From assembly GCF_021347895.1 (NCBI RefSeq), contig NC_067123.1, positions 41,541,527-41,605,526 of the forward strand: a stretch of 64,000 nucleotides of DNA. Reading direction: 5' to 3'. The notes below the pieces were generated by a model that saw only the letters and a list, made by a program, of their open reading frames with translations, was not told the DNA's origin and ran no database searches. Position 1 is the first letter of the stretch, and every line of letters starts with the position of its first letter. Positions 40,375 to 52,351 of this stretch are shown here, piece by piece. The DNA comes from Acanthochromis polyacanthus (lineage: Eukaryota > Chordata > Actinopteri > Pomacentridae). The translations under genes were made by a program, and so were the position numbers.

Positions 40375-43300
40375 CTGTAGAAAAAGAAAGATTTCACGTC
40401 AGCGTTGGATACTGAGAGGCGACTCTAGTATGTATTGCAGTTTTACTGACCTGCAGAGCCGAGTACAGAGAAGTTCCTGTTAGTTTAATGAAGGCCGCCC
40501 GGATGCAGAGCAGATCCTCCTCGCTGTGAGAAACCATGATGCCGTGAACAAAGGACGGCTGCAAAAGTTTAAATTATTAGGCTGTGAAAAGTTCCAAATC
40601 TCCCCTCATACATACAAAGTTAACGTCCAGTTTGTTTCACATAGCTTTACAGTCAGTGCAACAACAGTCTGCAAACCTGTGTGTTATAGAAGTGTTGTTG
40701 TGAATAATAAACAAATCAATAAGGTAGAATGTGATCTTGGCTTTGCTTCTTGGCAAGGCTAAAGACTATAAAACACAATTTTGGACATAGAACCCATTGT
40801 GTTTTGTGTTGAAATGTAAAAACATGATGATTTTAGTTTGTTTTGTTGCATCTGGACCGCTTTAGATCAGGTTCACACCAAAAACCATTGAGCTTAGGTG
40901 GGTCGGATCTTGAATAAATCATCGCACAAAGGCTAAAGACTCCCTAAAACATAATTTTTGAAGTGTAAATGGATAATTTTTGGTGCTAAAATGTAAAAAC
41001 ATGGAGATTTTAGTGCATTGTTTGCATCTGGACCACTTTAAATCAGGTCCAGATTAAAAACCAGTGAGCTAAGGTGGGTTCAATCTAGAATAGATCTTCG
41101 TACAACAGCAAAAGACTATAAAACTGAATTTTTGACATGGAAAAAGATTATTTTCAGTGTTAGAATGTAAAAACCTGAAAATTTTAGTGTGTTTTTTTGC
41201 ATCTGGACCACAGCTTAGGGGTCAAATCTTGAATAGATTGTCGTACGAAGGCAAAAGACTCCATAAAAAATAATTTTTGATTAAAACACACGCTTGTAAA
41301 ACCACAAAGACACACACACAATGAGAAACTGGGAGAAAAGCATCTGCTAAGTGCATGGACACACTCATGCATACTGTCCTACATATGCCAATATGGTCTT
41401 CATATGTTTTTGTGGCATCTAGTATTTTATTTTATTCTAATTATTGCAAGTTCTGCACATTGTGGATGGGAGCAATTATTCAAAAGGTGTGAATTCTATT
41501 GTACAGTATACAGCACACTGTTGTTCCCCATCAGTAAAATACATTTAAAGCTAATTTCTGTACATTTCTGGTACTTTTTAAGGCCATACAAGTGCTATCT
41601 CTAGCTAAACATAATGTTTACACCTATAGCAGCAATAATAGTGATAATAAACCTCTACCTTAGTTAAGAAAACTGTTAAAATGAGTGTGATTCAAAAACA
41701 AGTGCTGTCCACTGACTAAATCCCGTCTTTCTGTCGTCTGAAGAGGGAAAACCCAGACATTCACAAAGAGTGTGATGGAGGAAAGGTGGGTTCTTCATGT
41801 AAAATAGATTTTGGGTTTAAAAAAAACTCAAGGCGCAAAGGGCGATACCTGATTTGCTTCGTGATGTCATAAATGCAAAATTCAAGCCAAAGGACACAGG
41901 GATCATTTGTTTGGCTCAGTTAACGACGTTTTGCATGAAACGATTCACATACCAGGAAGTCGTTTGAAATGATCTACTGCATCCAAAACAACAAGAAAGT
42001 CTATCATTAACTGTTATTGATTTACAAACTGGGATATTACAGCAAGAGGAAGTCTGTTCCCTAAATTTCAGACAATGTTTTATTCATAAAGCTCGATTCA
42101 TTGCAGATGAAGTCAAGTTAGAAGTTTTCTTTTTATTTGGGTCTGAACACCTACGGTACCAGGAACCTCTTGAAATCTATTATGTTTCATCATTTTTCTG
42201 TCGCATTTAAAATTGCAATTTTGAAAGCCTAAAAATGCTTGAGAACCCGTGAAAATTTGCACACACATCTGGACCGGCAAAAATTTGATATGTTAGAGGA
42301 ATTGTACACATGTGAGCCAAAATAGCGCCACAAACTACGGCCACTACATGCCATTTACAGCTATGGAATTTGGTAGGCATATGTAACTCATCAAGCCGCA
42401 CAAAAATGTAATTGACAGCCACACCCAAAACACAACAGGAAGCTGGCAATTTTGAATTATGTGACATATTTTGGAACATTTTGGACTAATTTTTTCACTT
42501 TTTCAAAAGCTTTAACTCAAATAGGGCAACACCAACAGAGCTCAGATTTGGCCAGGATGTGCTCCAGGCATGGGTGATTAAAAGCTATCCAAAAAGTTTT
42601 TGCTCCATAAAAATCTGAGTGTGTGTAAATGGTGGCTGGCGGAGTTTCGATGAAACCATGAAACAGGAAGTGCTGTACATGCTCCAATCTGCCTCAGATT
42701 TTACATGTATGATCAGAGTCTGGCCCTGATGACATACCTAGGTCAACACACTCTCACTTGCACCGCCACCTGGTGGAAGCTTGGACTCACTGACCAGTAA
42801 AGATGCGAGGACCCGATCAACGCTGCTTGCAGCTTTAATTAGGGTCCAAGCATTGAATGGTGCAAAGACCCCATTGAAACCCATGGGTTTAATTTACACC
42901 ATTGTTCTTTCTTTGGTGGACTTTTCATTTGGACTTTTGAAGGTCAAAAAATACTTGAAAGCACGTCGACCTTTGTACATACATCAGGATCAGCGGAAAA
43001 AAAAATCATATTTTTTGGGGGAATTGCATGGGTGTGAGCCAAAGTGGCTCCATAGCGCCACCTGGAAAATTTCAAGCATTTACTATGGCCAGTACGTGTC
43101 ATCTAGAGTTATGAAACTTGATACATATATGTAATTCATCAAGATGCACTAAAATGTCATTGACACCCATACCCAAAACACAACAGGATGCTGAGCATTT
43201 TGAATTATGTGTCATATTTTGGACCATTTTTTTCACTTTATCAAAAGCTATAAACTCAAACAGGGTACCACCGACAGTGCTCAAATTTGGCCAGGATGTA

Positions 43301-45025
43301 CACTAGTCATAGGTGATTAAAAGTTAGCAAAATGCTCCACAAAAGTCCGAGATGGCTGGTGGCTGGTGGAATTTCGACAATTATGACACAGGAAGTGCCG
43401 TCTAATTGGCCTGTATACACTACAATCTGCCTCAAATTTTGCAAGTGGGATCAGACTCTGGCCCAGATTACAAACCTAGACCAAAATACACTCTCAGTCA
43501 CAGCGCCACCTGATGGACATGCTTAGATTCAATGACTAGCAAGAATCCCTCCTTTTGTTACGGCAAAAACCTCATTAAAATATGTTTAACTTAAGTGAGT
43601 TAGAAAGATAACTAGCGTACCTTCATGGTGGCGAGTCTCTTGGCGAGGTAGACATCGGAGCTTTGAATGCACTGAACTACAAACACATATAATAATAAAC
43701 TTTAGAAGTTATTCAACATGTGCATTTCACATTAAAACATTCAAACCTTATTCACCTAAAACACTCAAACCCAGTCGAAAGTCTCCAGAGAAGCGTTTCT
43801 CCACCGTTTCATTGATCGCCTGTCCGTTCTTCAGCTCCAGTCCCGTCAGCACTGTCAGGAAGTTATTATTAAAAGTTAGAGGAATTAACTTATGTTTAAA
43901 TTTGTGTAAATCTAAATCAGAGAACCACCTTTGTTGAGATGATCCGAGTCTCTGGAGGTCAGGATGCTAATCCACGGTCCAGCATCAGCTTTTTTCCCAC
44001 TTAGAGTCGCAGACAGAGACTGAAAACAAAAAAAACAGTCCAAAAAAGGTGAAATCGCACAAATTTGAAGTTTTACAGCAACATTCTGCTCCCTATAAGG
44101 GCTGTGAGTGCATATAAGTGTCACAGAGTGATGCAAAAATGAAAGTTTTGCTGCTCACGTCCCCGTTTATCACAGCTATTCTGAATATTCTCTATGTGAG
44201 AAAGTAAATGATTGGGGAAAAAGTGATTTTTTTGAGCTGTTTCTGCAATTAAGATGGTGAGAACTGCTCCAAAATCACAGGTACTTTTCTTATTAACAAA
44301 CTAATAAAGTAAATCTATGGATTATAATGGTGCACTGTCAGAATTTAGTAGAGATATGCTTTATCCTATTAGAATATAATGTTGAGAGTACCACATTTGT
44401 GAATATAAGGTAAAATAATACCTCAATACTTCCTTTAACCACATAAATGAAAACTTGTGAATGCATGTCTTGTGTTTTTATGGTTCAAAAAATGCAATTT
44501 TCTATAAAAAAAAGTGGGAATTTTAACGGCATTACAGAGACATGTAAATTTGTCTACTTTTGTAACTTCATTGACATTTTTGAATATTTAAAAAATCTAT
44601 GAGAAAAGAGAAAATATAGTAAAAAAATTGCAGTGTACAAGCTATTTGCCATTTAACAAGCAAATCTGTGTACAGTTATTGTACCAATCTGTGTAAAATT
44701 AGAGAAGTGTCATTAATTGTGTCTAATTATATAAATATATTATGCTTGAATTTAACCAATTTATCTATTAAAAGGAAAACAATTGGGATTTTACAACAAA
44801 TCAGTCCTTTTGTGCATAAAAACAGTTAATATTTAAAAAGGAAACCTTTAAGGGAATTGTAAATATTATTTTGCACTGGACATGTAAATATGCCTTCTAT
44901 GTGTTCTTTTATTGTATTGATGTTTTTGAACATTTAAAAAATGTTGGAGAAAATTAGAAAATTATGTAAAATTACATTTTACAAAATTACATTTTTTACA
45001 GTTTACTGTGTGTGTGTGTATATAC

Positions 45026-45103
<78 letters not shown>

Positions 45104-48100
45104 AATCTTGAAAATAACACATTTATTTTGACAATGTGCAGCTTTTTTATATTAAAATATAATAATCACAGATTCTCCTTTTATGCAATTAGAGCACATT
45201 TTTTAATTTATAAAAGTAAAATAAATAAATACCTCAATATCTCTTTGAACACCACCAGCAGCGCTGCTTTTCTGTTGAGAGGAAGAAGAAAAAAATTCTA
45301 TTTCAGAGCCACATATAGAGTAAATAATAATCCATAAGGCACAGTTGTAGTTTTAAAAAAAATGTGACTGTTAGTTGTGAAAAATGTAAAGATAAAAATA
45401 GTGAAATTACATTTAGTAAAGCCAGAACGAGTTTAGCAAAGTCTCCGCTGGTTTCTCCTTTCAGCTCCTTCTCCAGATCCTTCTTATACACTGAAAACCA
45501 AAAGAAATAAAGAAAATATGTGAATTTAAACATCCACAACTATCAGTTTATGTGGTTGAAGAAGATTAGAAAAGTTACATTGTTTATATGCGGCTCTGAT
45601 TTCCTGAAGCCGAGGTCCAGATCTGGTGCACAGAATCTCCATCAGAGTTTCCTCATCTGTACCTAAACCCTGCACACATAAATATGCATGAATACAAACA
45701 CTAATATAAATGCCAGGTAAGTTAAATAAGAGCTGTAGCACTCACGGCCATGGCTTGCTGCAGCCGATAAGCTTCATACTGGACAGGAGGCATCAGAAGC
45801 TCCAGCAGAAGAACCTCCACATCTCCAGATAAAGATTTCTTCAGAGCCGCCGCAAGGTCCTGATAAACCACAGTGACCCATTTTAGACTGTGTCAGTGAA
45901 AAAACACTAGATAGTCCATAATTAAACATGTTTCATCATCATTAAGGTCCTGATAGACCACAGTGACCCATTTTAGACGGTGTCAGTGAAAAAACACTCG
46001 ATAGTAGGGATGGGTAGATGATACCTTAGTGTGTGTATCGGAACATTTCCCAAACTGTGTTGACAGTTACTGTATAAATGTCGACATCTGCTGGATGAAA
46101 AGAGTCATTGCAGGCTGCTTCAATAAAGACTTTTCACTCATTGCGTATTGTTGTGCCTGCTTGAACTTGCACTTTATTGTCAAGACAAATGCCCCATGTG
46201 GGACAATAAAGTTTAAATGATTAATAAATGTATTTATTTAACTGAAAACAAACACAACAGTCTTTCATACATTTTTATTCAGAAACATCAGCTGCTGTAA
46301 CATCTTAGGGCCAAGGCGATTACGTCGCTTGGAAACTATTTCTCCTGCTTTGGAGAACACCCTTTCACAGGGCACTGATGAAGACGGTGTACAGAGACAT
46401 TTCATTGCAAGTCTGTACAAGTGAGGGTAGTCTTCCCTTTGTGATTTCCAGTACTGAAGTGGATCTTGTGAGCGGGGAGTGTTAACCTCAGACAGATATC
46501 TCTTCACTTCAATAACAGAATCTGTGGTGGCACTTGAGTTGGCTCTGCTGTCCCAGACTTCCATGTCTAGCAGCTCCCACAGGTTGTCATCTGAGGGGGA
46601 AAAACATACAATGCATCTATGTTAGTCTTAAACTCTGAACTCTCCTTTTACAGCTAATTAAAGCTGAGGTTAAAATCCAAATAAACACTTTACAATATGA
46701 CATGACAAACTGAACTGGGAGCAGGTGGTTGTGTTGAAGGTCCAGCCTGGGCATCATCCATTAGTATTGGCACAGTGCTCCTTCTCATTTCTGCAGCACA
46801 CTCTGACTTAAGTTTTTTCACTGCTTCATTGGCTTTGCACTCACTCACAAACCCCATTTTCTTGAACCAAGGATCCAGCAGTGTTGGTTAAGTCATCACA
46901 CTTGATGACTCAAGGCCGCACACAGTTTCTGTAAGTCTTTTGTTAAGGTTTTCCACCAAAGTCTTTGCAGTTTCTGTTGTCATACTGACTGCGTTGCGTT
47001 GCAATGAGTGGTGCAGCATTTTAAGCATAGGAATGACTTTTGATCCACTCACTCTTTTCTCCTCTGACAGCTCCACTGTTGCTTGGTGAAATGGAGCAAG
47101 CACATGGAGAGTCTCCTGTATGGTTTCAAAATCCTGTGTAGTTAGAGGAGGTATTTCACTATTTAAAGAGGCCAGAGATACCATCATTGATTCCTTCAGC
47201 TCCACCATGCGTTCCAGCATTAAATATGTGCTGTTCCATCTAGTTGACACCTCATTAATTAATTTCTTCACTGGTGATCCCATCTGTAGCTGGACTTGTC
47301 CCAGCTTCTCTTTGGCCGTGGTACTTGTTCGAAAGTATGTTACAATCTGCTTTGTTTTGTTACGAATACCTGTGAGTGTCTCAATTTTGTCACATGATTT
47401 CCTGACTGTTAAGTTCAATGAGTGAGCTATGCAAATTGTGTGTCTAATGTGGAGCTTTCTGGCACATGCCTTCATGTTTGCTGCTGCATCTGTGACTAGA
47501 CATCTCACTTTCTCTGCTATGGCCCAATCTTCCGTTATTTTTTGCTTAGCTTGGGCCAGATTTTCAGCAGTGTGCAGCTGGGGAAAGTGTTCCACTCCTA
47601 ACACTGATGTAGACATTGTATGAGTCTCACTGTGGATGTAGTGACAGGTTACAGCCAGGTATGCCTCCATGTCGATTGAAGTCCACATGTCAGCCGTTAG
47701 ACTCACTGCAGCAGCACTCTCCAGCTCTTTTTTCACCTTCTCCTTTTTCTCCTCATACTTTTGGCCAATCATGATCTTGAGAGTCTAAATTTAAAAGAAC
47801 ACAGGTTAAATAGATTATTGAGTGAAAGCACGTAACAGGCATACCAGAATCAGAAAAAGTTTTATTGCCAGAGCAAAATTCATTAACTAGGAACTTGATT
47901 CAAAGTGCAACATAAAACACTGATGAGAATAAAATAGTAAATTATAAATACCAAATATTACAAAAACATTAAAAGTGCTAAACAAAATATGTCGTAAAAG
48001 ACATCAAAAAAAAGGGAAAAAAACAAATTCACTTTGTTAAAATGTATAACACCATATCCAATTAATCAACTTCATTGCCTACCTTTCTTGTTGGCAGAAC

Positions 48101-50834
48101 ATATGAGGGCATAATGAACTCCATCAACTCTCGGTACCCCTCGTCTTCCACGATGCTGAGCGGCTGACAGTCTTTAATAATCATGTTCACAATTCTTTCA
48201 TCACCTCGTTGCTTCATGGAAGCACTCGGGTTGATCAAAGGGGTGTCATCAGGCGCTTCGTTCTCATGTCGGTAATGCCTCAGCATTGTAGAGGTGCTCC
48301 GGTTACTGTAGGACAACTCCTGAGAGCAAATCCTACATTTCACCTACAGTCAGAATTACAAATAAATCTGTGTAAGCAATTTCGTTTGAATATAAATTGC
48401 AATAACCCCCAAAAATAGTGGAAACAACAACAGGAAGAGCATTTACCTTATTTGCCGTGATAAGATCAAAGTGATTCCACACGACAGAAAACTTCCTCTT
48501 CCTTGATTGATTATCCATGATGATCTCCACAAACAAGTAAGAAACCAACGCAAAGCCACAAAGTACACAAAAATGTCGGTGCAACACGAGCCACAAACCT
48601 GTCGCCACATTTTCCGCCTTATCAATACGATTTGGCGCTTCCAAGACCAAACGACACAGCAACTGTGTCGGTCACGTGGTTTGCCTTACAGCGATACGCA
48701 CACCGACACGGGGCTTCGCCTTGTGGAGTCGACACATGTGTCGAGGCTTCAGTGTCGTTAGACCCATCACTACTAGATAGTCCATAATTAAACATGCTTC
48801 ATCATCATTAAGGTCCTGATAAACCACAGCGACCCATTTTAGACGGTGTCAGTGAAAAAACACTAGATATGTGAGTTTTTATGTATAATGACATATTTTT
48901 TTAGATTTTACTCATGTAAAAACAATGAAATAAAAAATGTGATGGATACATTGTAAAACATTGTATTAGATTAGAACTGTTTAGATTTTAGCTGTGAAAA
49001 CTGCTACAAATATATAAGATATCCTCAATTTATCAAATACATTGATGTTAAATTACAGAACCAATAATCCATTTACAGTTTCATACTGGAAATGAATTCA
49101 TTATTACTTGTTCACAGTTGCTGTTTTTATAAATTTATTTTACATTACTAGGAATATGATAGAATAACATATGTAATATAATAAAATATAATATAAAAAT
49201 GCTGGAATAAAGATATTACAGGTTTTGTGTACAAAAAATCTAAAGCTTAACAAACAAATCTATGGAAAATGAAAGATCAACAGTCTTTTTGTTAATTGTC
49301 ACTTATTTTGTCTAATTTTAGAAAAGTATTTGCAATTTTACACTTAAATTTAATTTGTGAAGTGATAAGAAATTATTAAAATAATTTTTATGTATTAAAA
49401 ACAATTTATTATTGCTACTGCTATTAACAATAATAAAATACATTTTTATGTATTAAAACATGCTATATATTGTTATTTTTATTGCTAAAATACACTTATG
49501 TATAAAACATGTTGCATATTGTTATTAAAATATGTTGTATTAAATGTTATATGTTATTATTAATAAAATACATTTTATGTATTAGAACATGTTATATTAT
49601 TATTAGTAGTAATAGTAGTACTATACATTTTATGTAAAAAAAATGTTTTCTTTAAAACAATAAAATTCACAGTCAGAGTTTTTAGACGTTATTTTCCATT
49701 AGATGTGTAAATATGTCTAGTTTTGTCATTTTCTTGATAATTTGGAAATGACTAATAATCAGAGATAAACATTATTAAAATGATTGACTTAACAGTTTAA
49801 AATATAACTCAGTTTTTTTCTGTTAATTGTCATTCCTTGTATTCGATTCTAGATGTACATTTACAGTTTCACATATTAGACAAAATGATTTGTGAAATTG
49901 GAATTCATTTTTTATTTTTTAAAAGTAATGTTTGAACAAAAAAAATCTAAATGATCTTTTTAAAAAGTTGATGTTATTCAAAGATACAGATGTTTTACAT
50001 TCATTTAAATTAGAAATATGACTTCTGTTTTCTCATTTTAGATATTGTTGTTCATTCTAAAGATGCAAAACGAACCTGTAATGGGAGAAAGGCGTAAATA
50101 ACAGATGGATTTTATTTTACACTGTATGTTTTGTGTCCTGTTTCTTCTGTTGACTTTCCCTTAAAGATAAACAGACGTGCTGCTGTTGTGAATAAAGATT
50201 CTTTTAGCTGAACCTTCTCCAAACAGAGGTGTGTTCAAACATTTCTACATTTCATCAGCAGATGAAGGGATGACAGTGTTGTGTAACCTATGACAGATGA
50301 ACGGAGGAAGTTTTTCCTCCAGGGCCTGAAAATTCCTCTCTGGAATTCTTTCTGAACATGTGGTGTTTCTCTACCTTCTGGGTTTGTTCTTCAAAGGTCT
50401 TAGCGATCTCCTGCCGCTGGGCATTGGTCCGGTTGGTCAGAATTCTCAGCAGAGTCACTACGTCTGAATGACACGTGTGTTATTATTGTGGGTTTAATAA
50501 CAGGGAAATAAAAGCAAGAATGCAACAGAACATGTACTTTTGCTCTCCAGAGCTTCTCGGATCTCCATTGCGTCTCGGTCGGCATGGAAACCGGGAAAAG
50601 GTCGAACGGTTCCCAACGTTCCCCAACACATGTTCTGTTAAACGAAGGAGAGTAGAGCCAATAAAACCTGCAGACTGGACTGACAAAGATCCTGTTTGTG
50701 TCGACGATAAAACAGCTGGAATGTGGCTGAAAGAACAACCAGGAGATGACCAGTGATAGCAGGCAGCTGGAATCCAAAGAATCTCTAATATGTTTTACCT
50801 CCTGGTGGAGGGTTGGTACATCAGTAAAAGACAT
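40315..50834 (-). CDS. Annexin, 12 coding exons, 318 aa (A1/A2/A9-like subgroup)
   Basis: Join on the minus strand: 50834-50799, 50634-50538, 50463-50375, 45859-45746, 45669-45579, 45490-45411, 45271-45233, 44019-43929, 43851-43756, 43676-43621, 40558-40451, 40374-40315. All junctions are GT-AG, phases agree, and the total is 957 nt. It encodes a four-repeat annexin that would bind membranes peripherally. Short tail MSFTDVPTLHQE, then CWGTLGTVRPFPGF. Repeat 1 has ILTNRTNAQRQEIA, repeat 2 GLGTDEETLMEIL with GETSGDF, repeat 3 is diverged, and repeat 4 ends KGDHLQVLLAVCRSED. The type II calcium loop (GxGT) is kept only in repeat 2. The WGTLGT linker and the CRxED end recall annexin A9, and the AQRQ core A1/A2. 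Length is normal. The large third intron holds a hAT element. Confidence 0.9.
40451..40558 (-). CDS. Annexin coding exon 11
   Basis: PSFVHGIMVSHSEEDLLCIR ... GTSLYSALQ, 36 codons, phase 0 both ends. The usual GxGT loop that starts repeat 4 is absent. Confidence 0.9.
40755..41280. repeat. Three tandem ~165-bp repeats in annexin intron 11
   Basis: Each copy has AATGTAAAAACxTGxxGATTTTAG, GCATCTGGACC and CTTGAATA(A/G)ATC-type strings. Copies are diverged; the third lacks a middle part. Confidence 0.75.
42190..43560. repeat. Two tandem ~700-bp dispersed-repeat copies
   Basis: Both copies contain GGAATTG(T/C)A, GTGAGCCAAA, AGCGCCAC, CACCCAAAACACAACAGGA, TTTGGCCAGGATGT and CACCTGGTGGA/CACCTGATGGA. 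Copy 1 is about 42190-42845 and copy 2 about 42846-43560. A known-looking teleost repeat, in annexin intron 11 (between coding exons 10 and 11). Confidence 0.75.
43621..43676 (-). CDS. Annexin coding exon 10
   Basis: QCIQSSDVYLAKRLATMK, the start of repeat 4. Acceptor TGTTTGTAG, donor AAG|GTACGC. Confidence 0.88.
43756..43851 (-). CDS. Annexin coding exon 9
   Basis: LTGLELKNGQAINETVEKRF then SGDFRLGLSVL; second half of repeat 3. Confidence 0.88.
43929..44019 (-). CDS. Annexin coding exon 8
   Basis: SLSATLSGKKADAGPWISIL then TSRDSDHLNK. First half of repeat 3; the GTD calcium loop is replaced by KADAG. Confidence 0.88.
44180..45000. other. AT-rich annexin intron 7
   Basis: No recognisable element before the TG microsatellite at 45007. 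Confidence 0.5.
45007..45100. repeat. TG/TA microsatellite
   Basis: (TG)n-(TA)n-(TG)n run in annexin intron 7. Confidence 0.97.
45233..45271 (-). CDS. Annexin coding exon 7
   Basis: KSSAAGGVQRDIE, 13 codons, phase 0. It replaces the usual repeat 2-3 connector, which is longer in A1/A2. Confidence 0.8.
45411..45490 (-). CDS. Annexin coding exon 6
   Basis: YKKDLEKELKGETSGDFAKL then VLALLN, end of repeat 2, with the conserved SGDF. Confidence 0.92.
45579..45669 (-). CDS. Annexin coding exon 5
   Basis: GLGTDEETLMEILCTRSGPR then LQEIRAAYKQ. The only intact annexin calcium-loop motif in the protein. Confidence 0.95.
45746..45859 (-). CDS. Annexin coding exon 4
   Basis: DLAAALKKSLSGDVEVLLLE then LLMPPVQYEAYRLQQAMA. 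Its acceptor (GGTTTATCAG) is part of a 90-bp unit present three times. Confidence 0.93.
45855..46004. repeat. 90-bp repeats carrying the exon 4 acceptor (copy A and left half of B)
   Basis: Unit AGGTCCTGATAAACCACAGT ... ATCATCATTA. Copy A (45855-45944) includes the true acceptor. Copy B starts at about 45945 and is cut by the hAT element at 46004, resuming at 48773. Copy C runs from about 48810 to 48870. Confidence 0.9.
46005..48772 (-). mobile_element. Nearly complete hAT transposon
   Basis: 2768 bp with 8-bp target duplications CTCGATAG / CTAGATAG (45997-46004 and 48773-48780, one mismatch). The ends are TAGGGATGGGTAGA and, inverted, TAGTGATGGGTCTAA. Contains a multi-exon transposase gene on the minus strand, opposite no host exon. 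It sits in annexin intron 3. Confidence 0.9.
46265..48522 (-). pseudogene. hAT transposase gene (BED finger + RNase H-like + dimerisation), one nonsense codon
   Basis: Exon 1 (about 48522-48451): MDNQSRKRKFSVVWNHFDLI, first half of a BED finger. Exon 2 (about 48343-48082): VKCRICSQELSYSN ... MLRHYRHEN completes it, ending LPTRK. Exon 3 (about 47787 down): TLKIMIGQKYEEKK, SLTADMWTSIDMEAYLAVT (catalytic Asp region), CLVTDAAANMKACA, CIAHSLNL and STRWNSTYLMLERM. An in-frame TAA at 46888-46890, after SSSVMT, interrupts reading before LLDPWFKKMGF. The last exon (46610-46265) has the hAT dimerisation domain (LYRLAMKCLCTPSSSVPCER, VFSKAGEIVSKRRNRL). Apart from the nonsense codon it looks whole. Exon limits are approximate. 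Confidence 0.85.
48773..48870. repeat. 90-bp acceptor-containing repeats (right half of B and copy C)
   Basis: Continuation of the repeat set at 45855-46004, separated by the hAT insertion. Confidence 0.88.
48880..50330. other. AT-rich annexin intron 3 sequence
   Basis: Long A/T-rich stretch; no element recognised. Confidence 0.5.
50375..50463 (-). CDS. Annexin coding exon 3
   Basis: VVTLLRILTNRTNAQRQEIA then KTFEEQTQK; core of repeat 1. The GVDE-type loop before it is deleted (ESKN-VVT). Confidence 0.95.
50538..50634 (-). CDS. Annexin coding exon 2
   Basis: NMCWGTLGTVRPFPGFHADR then DAMEIREALESK, the tail-core junction and helix A of repeat 1. Donor AAAA|GTACAT. Confidence 0.92.
50799..50834 (-). 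CDS. Annexin coding exon 1
   Basis: MSFTDVPTLHQE. The exon likely begins at 50854 (acceptor GCTTTTCAG), with 20 nt of leader before this ATG (A at -3). Start chosen because it is in frame with exon 2 and the upstream ATG closes first. Confidence 0.75.
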
Positions 50835-51594
50835 TTCTATAGGTCTTAATAACCCTGAAAAGCACTTCCATAAAGCTGCATTTAATATGTGGCTACAAGA
50901 TAAATATTAAATTCACTGATTTAGGGAAAGCAAACATTATTTTCATCTGTTTTTCTTGATAGCATTGTATCGACTTATTATATGATATGTATAACTGGGT
51001 GTCATTAGTATAGGAATTAATAAAAGTCAACAGAACTTCTACTTAACATATTGTGGCAACTATTATTTTGATTGTTGACATAACGTTGCATCAACTTATC
51101 AAATAAAAAAAGATTTCTGTATTAATTGATTTCAAATTTAACTTTTAAGTTGAGTAAAATAATCTTTTCTTCAATTTGTCAAATGTTTTTGGAGAATGTT
51201 TATTTTTTCATTTTAGTAAGACTGAAGACTGCTCTTTTTCCACTGTTTTTGGCAAACTTATTTTAATTAATTTCTTTTCCATTTTATTGTGCATGTGTAT
51301 TTTTCTTATCACTTGTTTTTTAGCTGTTTTAATAAGTTTTAATTATTCTATCAATCTTTGTGTACTTTATCCAACTTGTCTTTAATGTTTTTGCTTCGTT
51401 TATTTCTTAAAACTTCTACAAAAAATGAAAACTTGTGTTTACGTTGCCAATCATTTAATAAAAACACATTTGATTTTAGATAAGCGGATTCTTTTATTTC
51501 AGTGTATTTTGTTGATTAAACATGATTTTGTCAAAAGTTGTCTGAACTCAAAAGACTTGATGTAAACGGCTGTAATAATCTATTTTCTTGAAAC

Positions 51595-51860
51595 AAAACA
51601 TTCAGTTTGGAATCCGGTTTTTAATTTCAACAAGGACATAATAAGAGACATCGGTGGAACCAGAACCTAACAGGACATATAACAGGGTGTCATCTGCATA
51701 TGCATAAATAAAAACAACACAACTTCTACGAATGGTATTGTTGCAACTGTGAATATTGACATAATAATGTTGCATCAACTTAATATTTTTTTGGTAATTT
51801 AAACTCAAATTTTTTGCATTAGTCGATTTAAAATTTAATTTTAAGTTGAATGAACTCATC
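51595..51860 (-). mobile_element. Decayed LINE RT fragment with YADDTLLYV
   Basis: Minus-strand ORF (51859-51602) includes AYADDTLLYVLLGSGSTDVS and LVEIKNRIP, the catalytic region of a CR1/L2/Rex-type LINE. A smaller scrap lies at about 50990-51090. In the annexin leader intron. Confidence 0.7.
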
Positions 51861-52351
51861 TTTATTTCAATTTGCCAATTTAAAGAGTTATACTAAGGAG
51901 GATTTTTTTTTCATTTCAGTAAGCTAAAGGCTGTTGTTTAAAAAAATGTATATTCTAATTATTTATTTAAGTATAAAACTAAAATGTCACTTGTTAGGAG
52001 AATAATTTACATATTTCTTCAAAATTCCTTCAAAATAACTTGGATTTATTACTCAGAGGAACCTGATTTTTATGAAAAATGAACTAGAAAACTTATATTT
52101 ATGCACCAACTATTAAATAATTTAAGTTTTAGACATAAAGCTAATTCATCTAACTAAATTTTGCTTTTTGGTTGAAGATAATTTAATTAAAACTTATAAA
52201 AAAATGATGCAAACTTTTATTTTTGTTGCTGTTGAGCCCAAACATGAGCTTTGACATTTTAAATCTTCTTTAAATGTCATAGCATTAAGAGACAGCAGAT
52301 CACTTCATCTATAAATCGAGTCATAAAGGAGGTTTTCAAATGTTTACTTAC

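Noticed and set aside
45008..45337. 109-aa ORF starting with CVCVC repeats
   Set aside because: Read-through of a TG/TA microsatellite in an annexin intron.
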